Below, one piece after another: positions 56,330 to 64,000 of a stretch of 64,000 bases of DNA (position 1 is the stretch's first letter; the number at the start of each line of letters is the position of its first letter). The stretch covers positions 12,338,001 to 12,402,000 of the forward strand of contig CM075943.1 in the NCBI GenBank assembly GCA_038030265.1. Direction: 5' to 3'. The position numbers and the translations under genes were made by a program. Under the pieces are notes generated by a model. That model was not told the DNA's origin and made no database searches. It worked only from the letters and a program-made list of their open reading frames with translations. The DNA is from Corythucha ciliata. Taxonomy: Eukaryota > Arthropoda > Insecta > Hemiptera > Tingidae.

Positions 56330-57668
56330 TACTTTTTGAGAAATGAGTGTTAAAAAAATTTATTTCAACTTTACATATTTTTTTTAATTATTGAGAATAG
56401 CGATATTTGACTTCCCGCCAAAAATGGGTGTGACGTAATTTAGTTTATTTTCGTCCTTGTCCTTTGCATTATCCGTCTCTCTCATAACAAACTGAATCGG
56501 TTTCCGTGTTTTTAGGATGTTGCCAGGCAACCATCGCAGCATTAATATTATACGATGGGGAAGCGAGGTTCGATTTTTCAAAGGTAATTCGACTCATAAC
56601 AAATAAGAAGGTTAGAACCCACCTCACCCCCTTTCAATGTTTAGAAGAAGTAAGGAGGAGTCTAGTCTCCAACTTCTACCGTTTCGTTTACATATTTTTT
56701 GTGTTGGTTAAAGTGAATAGTCCCTCGCCTTTTTATTTATTTATTTTTTCGGAGATTAGAAAAATGGCTCGTGAACTTGGTGCCCGGCGAAGTAAAGGCT
56801 CTCAAAGAAGGAGAAGCCAGCTTTAAAAAAAACCATGTTGATATTGTTCTACGGTGATCGTTGTAGATTGCAGTCATCGCAGAAAAACTGTAGCGGCTGA
56901 ATTTAATACGAATATGTCAAAGAAGAAAGGGCAGTCGTTTCTGGTACACCGAACACTGAATCCCACCAAAAACTTTAAAAAAACACACAGTGTAGTGAGC
57001 TCAACGGCCAGAAAATAAGTTTTCATGGGTGATGGTGATACTCACAGTTTCACAAGTGCTGTACACCGTACCCTGTGTCTCGAGTTTGCTTGTCACCCGA
57101 AAGTCATCAATTTCGACTAATCCCGGAAGACACCAAACCCGACATTCGTGTGCTTTTGACGGTGGTCTCTGGAGGGTGTAAATGTGTCGAACACGTCTTT
57201 TATGACTTCAAAAGCATAATTTATTATAATCAATTCATAAATAAACGATTCAATTTGACTACACGAAGTGTTTTTACCGTGAGCTGCGCCGGAGTGAGTT
57301 TGGTTATCTAGAATTCTAGAGAGAGGTGAAGAAAATAATGTTCATCTGAAGCCGGACGGATTCAAAAAATCAAGTAGCCCCTGTCGATTGCGAATCAGGT
57401 CTTCCCGACACTAATTATTACGTAGAGAAACTAAAAAAATATATGAAAAACACTGAACTGCCTTAAAACGCGGGATTTGTATCAATAATGTCAAACTGTC
57501 CTAGGGGTTGATGATAAGGTGATAAGGTTTATTATGAGTCGAAACTTCCCCGACGTATTTCATTTGCCTTTCTTGTGTTTGATTTCTTCTTCCAGGGGAT
57601 TTCCAAAATTCCTGTTTTCCCCAATTTTCGTTGCTTGTTCGTCACAAAAGTCTAATCAAAAATTGAAT
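56330..57668. other. Intergenic, nothing recognised
   Basis: AT-rich sequence without a supportable gene; a possible promoter region for the downstream gene cannot be defined from sequence alone. Confidence 0.4.
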
Positions 57669-59266
57669 ATGCCGAGAATAACGCATCGGGATGGCTTCGA
57701 ACCGGCATCTACAATTAATTTACCGTCATTATCGGAATTCGCAATATGCAAATTTATTGAGGACAACGTTTATTACGATAGCGTGGAAGGTCGTGGAGTG
57801 AAATTGGCTAGGTGAGCCACTTTGTTTACCTTCTTAGAAGACTGTAAAATGACACGTCCGTGATTTAAACATTTTGCTTAAATATTTTTGGTGGGTTCAG
57901 ATCGTCTCGAAAGTCGTACGGTGACCAAAGCGTCGGATATGTGAAGTTGAAAAGAAAAGACCATGTTGTCGAAATCGTGGGTCGAGGCCCGAGCATAGGG
58001 TCAATCGAGAACCGTACACAGTGGCTGTCACACTGAACGAGAGAGATGACATAGTAACGGACGGGAGATGTCTAGGATGCGTTGCTCTTCGAGGTAAATT
58101 AATAGTGATGAGTCAAAGTAGGTGTGTACCTACGAGCACCCAGATTATTTTGACAATTATTCGGGCATCAAAGAACCAAACTTTGGCAAACGCGCTTGAA
58201 TTAAATGAACCTCAAAAAAATCTGGAGATAGTCGGAATATACCTATAGCCAATAGCCATTGCATTTTTTTCATTTTTCTCTCCTTTATGATCCAGGCGGA
58301 TGCAAACACCTGGTGGCATTCCTTTTCTGGATTCATAGGAGAAGCGAAGAGCCTTCCCCAACCGACGTCACGCCTTACTGGCGGAAAAGCGCTCTATCAA
58401 GCGTCGGTGACAAAAAATTCATTTTCCTCGAATAATTCAGTGGCAGGAAATACGTGAAATGCCCACTACCATCAACGCCAAGAACTCTAATGGTGGATTT
58501 GATAAATGCATCGAAAAATATGAAAATATTGAATATGCTGACGTCCATGACTGAGAGTAACGAAATTGATCTTCTTTTGCTACACTATCTTTTCTCCATC
58601 TACAAAGAAGAGGCTTGCAATCTATCGGTCAAAGGTTTCATGAAATTCGCCTGTTCAAAAATGAGCCCGGACCTGTCTAATCAAGCGAGCCGCCGCACCG
58701 AAGGTCAAAGCAATTCCAAAGTGTTGCACGAGCTTCGCAGTAGGAGAATAACAGCGTCCAATATTTATGAGGCTGCCCAATGCAAAACTGATGATGGAGC
58801 ACTGGTCAACTCAATTTTGGGTAGGCGAGTCTTCGAAACGCCGGCTATGAAAAGAGGCCGATCACTTGAAACAAAGGTATTGGACACAATTTCACATGTC
58901 ATCGCCAGTCCTCTTAAAAAAAGTGGACTACTACTTCGGCGAGAACATCCGGTTTTCGGAGCGTCTCCTGACGCTTTGGGCAGCGACTTTGTTGTTGAAG
59001 TGAAGTGCCCCACTTCAGTGAAGACGATGAAGAACTATATTGATGAAGCCGGCGAAATCAATCCCAAATTTCGAGCTCAAATAAATCTTCAAATGTTTTT
59101 TTACGATGTAGAAAAGGGACTTTTCGTGGTAGCTGACCCGAAGTTTGAGATTAATGGCAAGGTACAGCGCACCTGGGTATATAGAGACGAGCAGTTCATT
59201 CAGGGTCTCATGACGAAATCCCTTTTATTTTGGGAACGTTCCATTTACAAGTTTATAAATAAATAA
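57669..59266 (+). CDS. SWIM-like zinc-binding / YqaJ nuclease-domain protein, three exons
   Basis: Exon 1 starts at ATG 57669 (MPRITHRDGF) and ends at 57811. GT-AG introns at 57812-57900 and 58094-58295 join exons 57901-58093 and 58296-59266 in phase. Exon 1-2 gives GVKLARSSRKSYGDQ and GYVKLKRKDHVVEI; exon 2-3 gives CLGCVALRGGCKH (C-x2-C-x6-C-x-H, SWIM-like) then FWIHRRSEEPSPTDVTPYWR. The C-terminal 200 residues are YqaJ-type PD-(D/E)xK nuclease: SRRITASNIYEAAQ, MKRGRSLE (Glu at 58868), FGASPDAL (Asp at 58970), VVEVKCP (Glu 58997, Lys 59003) and AQINLQMFF. Similar insect proteins often belong to DNA transposons; the role may be DNA end processing. Defects are one missing base in exon 2 near 57985 and an in-frame TAA near 58433. 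It is therefore probably a recent pseudogene, or the window contains errors. Confidence 0.78.
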
Positions 59267-59395
59267 TTCTTTACAATATTTTTTTTTTTAATTTCGAGCG
59301 AGTTACTGTCTTTTAGGGACGTATTCAAAGTCATCACTAGTGAGTCACCTGTTTAGAATCGAAATAAGAAAATACTCAGCTCAAGTGATGACTAT

Positions 59396-59677
59396 GGCCC
59401 ATTTGCACCAATGAAATTGATCACGTTTAGGCCTGTTTCACGCGATCAACAGAAATCAACAACACACCACACCCCCAGTCCGTAAAAAGTTCACGAGTGT
59501 TGAGTTGACCATGTGAAAGGCGTATCTTATTTGTGTACGCTAGCTGTGGTGTGCTGTTGATCGTGTGAAACAGGCCTTAAGATTCATTGTGATTAATTAT
59601 CAATAGAAATGCATAAGAATTTTGATGGAATTGTTTACATTTTAGTCATGATTAGTTATTGATCGTGAAAACGGGCC
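59396..59677. mobile_element. Outer degenerate MITE enclosing another MITE
   Basis: GGCCCATTTGCACC at the left and GGTGA-poor but related TGATCGTGAAAACGGGCC at the right form a weak inverted pair (reverse strand GGCCCGTTTTCACGATCA). The 147-bp MITE at 59430-59576 lies inside. The terminal style is shared, so this may be an insertion of one MITE into a relative. Confidence 0.45.
59430..59576. mobile_element. 147-bp MITE with TTA target duplication
   Basis: The ends GGCCTGTTTCACGCGATCAA and, on the reverse strand, GGCCTGTTTCACACGATCAA are nearly identical for about 25 bases. TTA flanks both sides (59427-59429 and 59577-59579). A TTA duplication and such termini are hallmarks of PIF/Harbinger MITEs. 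It lies about 160 bp after the YqaJ-domain gene. Confidence 0.88.
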
Positions 59678-59782
59678 TCGAGCCTTGGTGCCACACTGCA
59701 CGATTTGAGCGGGATGATTCTTTGAACAAATTTTCAAGGTCTGGCGTTTTTATTTATCTGTAATTTAGGTAGGTATGTGTTT

Positions 59783-59860
59783 TTTAGTGCATTTCATTTT
59801 GAAATTCATGCACTATCGGTCTCGTCGTGATGGTTGCAAACGTGGGTCATGAACCTATAA
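59783..59860 (-). repeat. Repeat R2, copy 2
   Basis: It is the inverted counterpart of 31345-31410: on the minus strand GACCGATAGTGCATGAATTT then a hairpin closing in AAATGCACTA. Only a short A run remains instead of a long poly(A) tail. Confidence 0.5.
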
Positions 59861-59920
59861 AACACGAATTCAGTGGTCGCTAGGATTCATTATAAATAAT
59901 ATTCATTTATTTACGGCCGT

Positions 59921-60374
59921 TTTCTTGTTAGCACGATAACTCTCGAAGAAATGCATTTATCAGGACGAGCTTTGGCCAAAAAATCAATAGTAATAAGACC
60001 TAAGCCCGTATTCTAGTTGTGCCAAATCTGTTGAAGAGGAGGTGGGAAAGTAGGGGTTGAACTGGTCAAAAATCACCTCAATTCACCAGTTGATTCTAGG
60101 AGCATCATATTCGGTACGAATTCCCCAAGCAATTAAGCAATTATTGATCGCCATTTTAGCTTTTTGAAAACGTCAAAAGGGATAGGGTGGAAATGTAAAA
60201 ATAGCGTTAAACTTCACCTGTTCATTCTAGCGATCCCAAATATGGCTAAAAAATGTACTTCGATTAACGTGGACAAGTCTCTGAAAAATTTCAATGGAGG
60301 AACAATAGGGGATACAATTTGAAAAATCGCCGGAATTCACACGTTTATCCTAACGCATCAAGACCCAGTTCAAT

Positions 60375-60423
<49 letters not shown>

Positions 60424-61260
60424 AGCACAGAAATTGCCATAGACATTTCTCATGAAAGTTGAGGTGGGGTGGTGTTATAAGGGATGCAATGTTTTTATAA
60501 CCGCTAAATGTCACTTGTTGATCCCAGCAGCTCGTTCCGCAAAAAATAAAATAAAACAAAATAAAAAATTTCGCTCCGGCAGCTGGCGGTCGGAAAGAGT
60601 GCATTTCATTATGTATACGCTATACGGATACCCTAAGCCGTCCCAGAAGTAATAATTTTGATACCATTATTTGTTTCATTAAGCCGAACTTCTTCCTCTA
60701 TTTTCACCACCCTCTCTTCAAAATGTCGAAAAGTTTCGGTAGTTTTCCAAGGGCTTTGTAATATTAAATTTTTGTGCCGCATTTAATGATACCTAAACGT
60801 GTGAATTTAAGCTTTTTCTTTTTGAAATTTCATCCCCCATTTCACCCTCCCCCATCAAAGTATTCGATAAATCTCAATGGGACCCAGGGCTTTCGTTACA
60901 TTAAATTATTGAGTTGAATTTTAGAGCGCTAAGATGAACTAGTGAAGTTCAACGCTATTTTCACACTTCCACACCGAAAGGACCACCCCCACCACCTTGA
61001 CTTTTTCGAAAAATTAAAATTGGAATCAAAGGCTACTCTAACATGGAGTATACGTACCGAATATGATGCTTCTAGAATCAACTGGTGATTTATAGTGATT
61101 TTTTGATCATTCAACCCCTATTCCCCCCCCCTCCACCTTGACCGATTTGGCCCAAATGCAATACCGACCTACTGATTTTTGTGCCAAATTTAGCGTTCCG
61201 CTAAATTAATTTCTTCGAGAGATATCGTGCTAACAAGAAAACGGCCATAATAATATTATA
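59921..61260. mobile_element. Foldback element with long imperfect arms (repeat R1, copy 2)
   Basis: The left end reads CGGCCGTTTTCTTGTTAGCA, CGATAACTCTCGAAGAAAT. The right end on the reverse strand reads GGCCGTTTTCTTGTTAGCAC, GATATCTCTCGAAGAAAT (61249-61205). The arms continue inward for about 200 bp (GTTGATTCTAGGAGCATCAT on the left; the same on the reverse strand near 61060-61080) and more weakly further. The right arm from 60570 matches repeat R1 at 28936. An A43 tract (60379-60422) interrupts the centre. No coding capacity. Confidence 0.75.
60379..60422 (+). repeat. Poly(A) tract
   Basis: A run of about 44 A between the two arms of the foldback element. It may be the tail of a retroposed sequence that ended in the left arm, or a slippage product. 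Confidence 0.8.
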
Positions 61261-61274
61261 TATATATATATATA

Positions 61275-61517
61275 AGTTACGTATGTTAAAATCATTGATC
61301 TAGCGTTATTAAATAGCAAAGTAAGATAGATTTAATTCTAGAATTAAGTGGGGAGAAGGAAAGCTGGAGAAAAGAAAACGATGGGAAATCAGTCTTGGGC
61401 AGACATCTAAGCGTACCACTTCGTATTTTAATCGGGTTTTTCTGTAATTAAAGTGAAAAGTATTCTTGTGAAATAAAGTTTTTTTTTAAAAACTAAATTT
61501 TCCGGAGTTATCACTTA
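61275..61517 (+). repeat. 5' LTR of an errantivirus-like element
   Basis: It starts AGTTAC immediately after a (TA)n tract and ends just before the primer site. It contains AATAAAG near 61471-61477 as a polyadenylation signal. LTRs of the 17.6/297/ZAM group begin AGT and integrate into ATAT/TATA-type targets, which fits the flank. The 3' LTR lies outside the window, so its length (about 243 bp) rests on the primer site position. Confidence 0.7.
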
Positions 61518-61519
61518 TC

Positions 61520-61537
61520 TGGCGCAGTCGGTAGGAC
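61520..61537 (+). promoter_or_regulatory. Primer binding site (tRNA-Ser type)
   Basis: TGGCGCAGTCGGTAGGAC begins with the TGG complement of a tRNA CCA end and matches the tRNA-Ser primer site type used by 17.6 and 297. It lies two or three bases after the LTR and primes minus-strand DNA synthesis. Confidence 0.8.
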
Positions 61538-62058
61538 GGTTCGGGAGATTAAATTCGTGAAAATTTGACGAAAATCTTGTCCGTTTCAACGGTTAGCCGG
61601 ACCGCCGAATTTCAAACAACAAAAATACAGAAAGGAAGATAAACCAATCCTTCGCCTATTTGAACTCTCGCATCGAGCTCAAGAAGGAAATCTTCAAACA
61701 CCCGAAAAGTGGTCCGTTCCCGATTTAAGTCACTAATCGAGGAACCAAACTCTACGTCGAAAGCAAAATTTCGTCACCCTCTCGTAAAGGCCCAACTTCA
61801 ATCGCGAAGACTACCGAGGGCTCTGCCGAATTCACCACGGCAGACGAAGGAAGAAATTTAAAAGCCGACAGACGTGAGGTCACCGCCCAGGCTCAAAAGG
61901 AGAGAGCCGTACTCCGCTACAGCTCGTCGCTCCCTTCATTCAGGAAGTCAAGGACATCATCCCCGCATGACCTTCCCCCACTTCCTTCTGTGAGTAATTT
62001 AAGTGATAGTTCACGCTTTTTACCGGACATTGCCTCGTTGCCTAGAATAGACGAAAAT

Positions 62059-63069
62059 ATGGCCGTCCCGGAATTAAAATCTCACTATATGGACATGGTA
62101 CCCGAATTTCACGGGGAACCATCTGGCCTAGCACCTTTTCTGGCCACATGTAACGACCTGGTCACCACATTTTATGATGCTCAAAACCCCAATAATTTTC
62201 AAAATAGATATTTAATGTCGTGTTTAAGAAATAAGATAAAAGGCAAAGCTGCCGAACTTATTAATTGTTTAACTGTCACTACTTGGGAAGAATTAAAAAC
62301 AGCTCTCATTAGCGGATATTCTGATAAAAGGGATATCTTTACGTTGGGAATAGAGTTAATGGAAACAAAACAAGGTAACGACACCCCGTTTCGTTATTTA
62401 GATAAAGTGGAAGAACTGCTTTCCCTTCAAATTTCATACTTACAAACTCAAGGGGCGCAATCCGATGAATTAAAAGAATACATAAGAAAAATGGCATTAA
62501 GAATCTTTCTAAGAGGCATTAAAGAACCATTGGCCAGCCTCCTACAAGCCCGAAACCCAACGACCTTAACCGAAGCTAGAAATTTATTAACAAACGATTT
62601 TCAATACTTCAGCAATAGAAATTATTTTAAATCAGATTTCAAAATGACCCAAAGTTCAAAACCAAACAATTCGCAAAGTGTTACGCATTTTAAGCAAAAT
62701 TTTTCAAATCAAAATTTCAAACCAAGTGAAATGCCTGTAATGTCAAACACCCCGAGACAAGAATATTCTTCTTACAATAGACCGCGTCAACAACCTTTTC
62801 AGTCCCAGTACCAACGTCCCCCGCCCCATCATCAACCAACGCCTATGAGTGTCTCCACTGCGAACACTACTCCTCATTTCCACTCCCGTAATATTGAATT
62901 ACAAGAGGTAGAAGATGAAAACAATGTTCCTTATCCTGCAGAAGAGCATTTAATGACAAATAATTACTTCTCTTCATCAGAAAAAATAGAAAACTTAAAT
63001 TCGTCCGCCGAACAAGAAATGAGTCCTTTTTTAGAGATAGGCCCAAATCATTCCCCGCCTTCCACTTGA
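62059..63069 (+). CDS. gag: Errantivirus-type gag
   Basis: The first ATG of the frame is 62059-62061; the frame is also open upstream through 61990 without an ATG. The protein has about 336 residues. Its N-terminal half is the helical capsid region of 17.6/297-type gag (YMDMVPEFHGEPSGLAPFLA, then LRNKIKGKAAELI and TWEELKTALISGYSDKRDIF). A Gln/Pro/Asn-rich tail contains HHQPTPMSVST, a short motif common in this family. There is no CCHC zinc knuckle, as is usual for the group. Gag forms the particle and binds RNA. The frame has no internal stop or shift. It ends in TGATG, so the stop overlaps an ATG in the pol frame. Confidence 0.88.
   Translation: MAVPELKSHYMDMVPEFHGEPSGLAPFLATCNDLVTTFYDAQNPNNFQNRYLMSCLRNKIKGKAAELINCLTVTTWEELKTALISGYSDKRDIFTLGIELMETKQGNDTPFRYLDKVEELLSLQISYLQTQGAQSDELKEYIRKMALRIFLRGIKEPLASLLQARNPTTLTEARNLLTNDFQYFSNRNYFKSDFKMTQSSKPNNSQSVTHFKQNFSNQNFKPSEMPVMSNTPRQEYSSYNRPRQQPFQSQYQRPPPHHQPTPMSVSTANTTPHFHSRNIELQEVEDENNVPYPAEEHLMTNNYFSSSEKIENLNSSAEQEMSPFLEIGPNHSPPST
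63027..63033 (+). promoter_or_regulatory. -1 ribosomal slippery heptamer T TTT TTA
   Basis: TTTTTTA lies in the gag register as T-TTT-TTA and is followed by GAG. The -1 frame is open from about 62964 onward, so a slip here joins gag to pol without meeting a stop. The heptamer is a canonical -1 site. A downstream stem or pseudoknot was not established by eye. Confidence 0.7.
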
Positions 63070-64000
63070 TGAACTTGGGACAAGGACTAAATGGGCTGCC
63101 CTACCTCATAATGCCCAAACTAAATTTACGAGTTTTGATTGATACTGGCAGCACTAAATCCTTTATAAATCCAACCATCGCTCAACAGTTTTTCCCAGCA
63201 AAAATTAAAACAGACCCGTTCCAAGTAACGACCGCTCATGGCACGTCCCTAGAGAAATCTAGTACCTCAGTACCTTGTGGAGAACTTTTCAAAAGAAGAA
63301 ATTTAAATTTAAAATTTTACTTATTCAAATTCCACGACCATTTTGATATGCTACTCGGAATAGACAACCTCAAATTTCTGAAAGCCAATATTAATCTGTT
63401 GGGGAACACTCTTAACACCCCTGAAATTAGTACACCTATTTTGTTCTACCAAATAGACAAGTCCCCAGAACGTTTTAAAATCGAACCTCGACCTTTAAAG
63501 GGAGTAAAAACACGAATAAAAAATATAAAATATGGATTAGGGGTATTACCCTGTACAAAAATCAACAATATAGAAATCCCCGAGAGCGTAGAGAATTATC
63601 AAACCTACTGTGCCATGTTAAACTCAAGTAAAAACCCAGTCACTGATAAAGCAGTTAGGCCGTTGACAGTGGAAGACATTTCCTATAAAAAAGGTTCAAC
63701 AAACACTAACACCGACGCACTTTCTAGAATACAGCTAAATATGACTGAAACAGAAGACGCAGAAGAAATAATCAATGACCTGGTAACAGGATTTTTCATT
63801 GAGAATCCTTCGGTAGGTAATTCAAGACCCACCGTTGAAGACCAAGTCAATGACGCTGGGCAATCTTTACAAGTAAATTTCGATGAAACTAGTGACTCAG
63901 GAGCAACAGTACATTCCAATGCAGACGGAAATACTTTTCTTTCCATCCCTATATCTGAAAGCCCAGTAAATTATGGGAATAATCAAATCATTATTAATAC
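63033..64000 (+). CDS. pol: Pol frame with retropepsin, RT deleted (partial at edge)
   Basis: The -1 frame relative to gag runs without a stop to the window end. It begins after the slippery site, with an ATG at 63069-63071 overlapping the gag stop. The protease has RVLIDTGSTKSFIN (catalytic D-T-G at about 63138-63146) and, near 63350, MLLGIDNLKFLKANI. A linker region (KIEPRPLKGVKTRIKN, GVLPCTKINNIEIPE) follows. The frame then passes directly to YKKGSTNTNTDALSRI (about 63685), which normally lies at the end of RNase H. RT and RNase H (several hundred residues) are therefore absent, yet the frame is kept. The rest looks like a linker toward integrase. The protease would process polyproteins. 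Confidence 0.85.

Larger units (their letters stand above)
61275..64000 (+). mobile_element. 17.6/297-like (errantivirus-type) LTR retrotransposon 3
   Basis: LTR, primer site, gag, then a -1 frame holding a retropepsin and, after a large internal deletion, the end of RNase H and the integrase linker. It continues off the right edge. Its reading frames are uninterrupted, unlike every other retrotransposon in the window, so it is the youngest copy here. RT and nearly all of RNase H are absent, making this copy non-autonomous. Confidence 0.85.

Overview
This is an AT-rich, transposon-filled stretch of an animal nuclear genome, most likely an arthropod and probably an insect. The evidence is short GT-AG introns, Jockey/I-type LINEs, a 17.6/297-like LTR element with a tRNA-Ser-type primer site, a HARBI1-type transposase with introns, a MULE-type transposase remnant, tRNA-derived SINE sequence, many short palindromic elements and long homopolymer runs. 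I could not name the species, and I see no bacterial operon, rRNA or CRISPR array. No ordinary host gene can be defended. Almost every recognisable coding region belongs to a mobile element, most of them broken.

Layout. 0-8 kb: degenerate minisatellite arrays, then a MULE transposase pseudogene (5460-5841, minus) and palindromic repeats. 8.4-15.5 kb: two tandem segmental duplications back to back, the second split by a run of 367 T. 16.6-22.9 kb: an I/Jockey-type LINE in pieces (minus strand), with about 2.9 kb of minisatellite and MITE sequence between its ORF1 pieces. 26-29 kb: a copia gag scrap and a fuller LINE (minus). 28.9-29.8 kb: a repeat ending in (TA)n, followed by a 132-bp hairpin element. 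32.5-34.4 kb: a HARBI1-like transposase gene with four exons, damaged only by one homopolymer slip. 35.6-38.3 kb: minisatellite-bearing elements and a MITE. 42.4-44.0 kb: a Ty3/gypsy remnant with a tRNA-like SINE inserted in or against it. 48.1-51.1 kb: a second gypsy element (gag, RT thumb, RNase H, integrase) lacking protease and RT palm. 54.2-56.3 kb: LINE pieces and a MITE. 57.7-59.3 kb: a three-exon gene with a SWIM-like Cys/His cluster and a YqaJ-type nuclease domain. 59.4-61.25 kb: nested MITEs and a foldback repeat. 61.3 kb to the edge: an errantivirus-like LTR element with intact gag, a -1 slippery site and a protease-containing pol frame from which RT is missing.

How the parts relate. 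The window records repeated transposition into older transposons. Short non-autonomous elements (141-147 bp, termini close to GCCCTGTTCACACG) resemble the sequence just upstream of the HARBI1-like gene and may have been mobilised by that kind of transposase. Two copies of one repeat each end in a TA tract, and each tract abuts a different later insertion. A 31-bp minisatellite family recurs in many separate arrays on both strands and shares a variant monomer between arrays, which suggests dispersal by a carrier element. The most biologically interesting genes are the nearly complete HARBI1-like transposase, the SWIM/YqaJ nuclease gene and the frameshifting but RT-deleted LTR element at the right edge.
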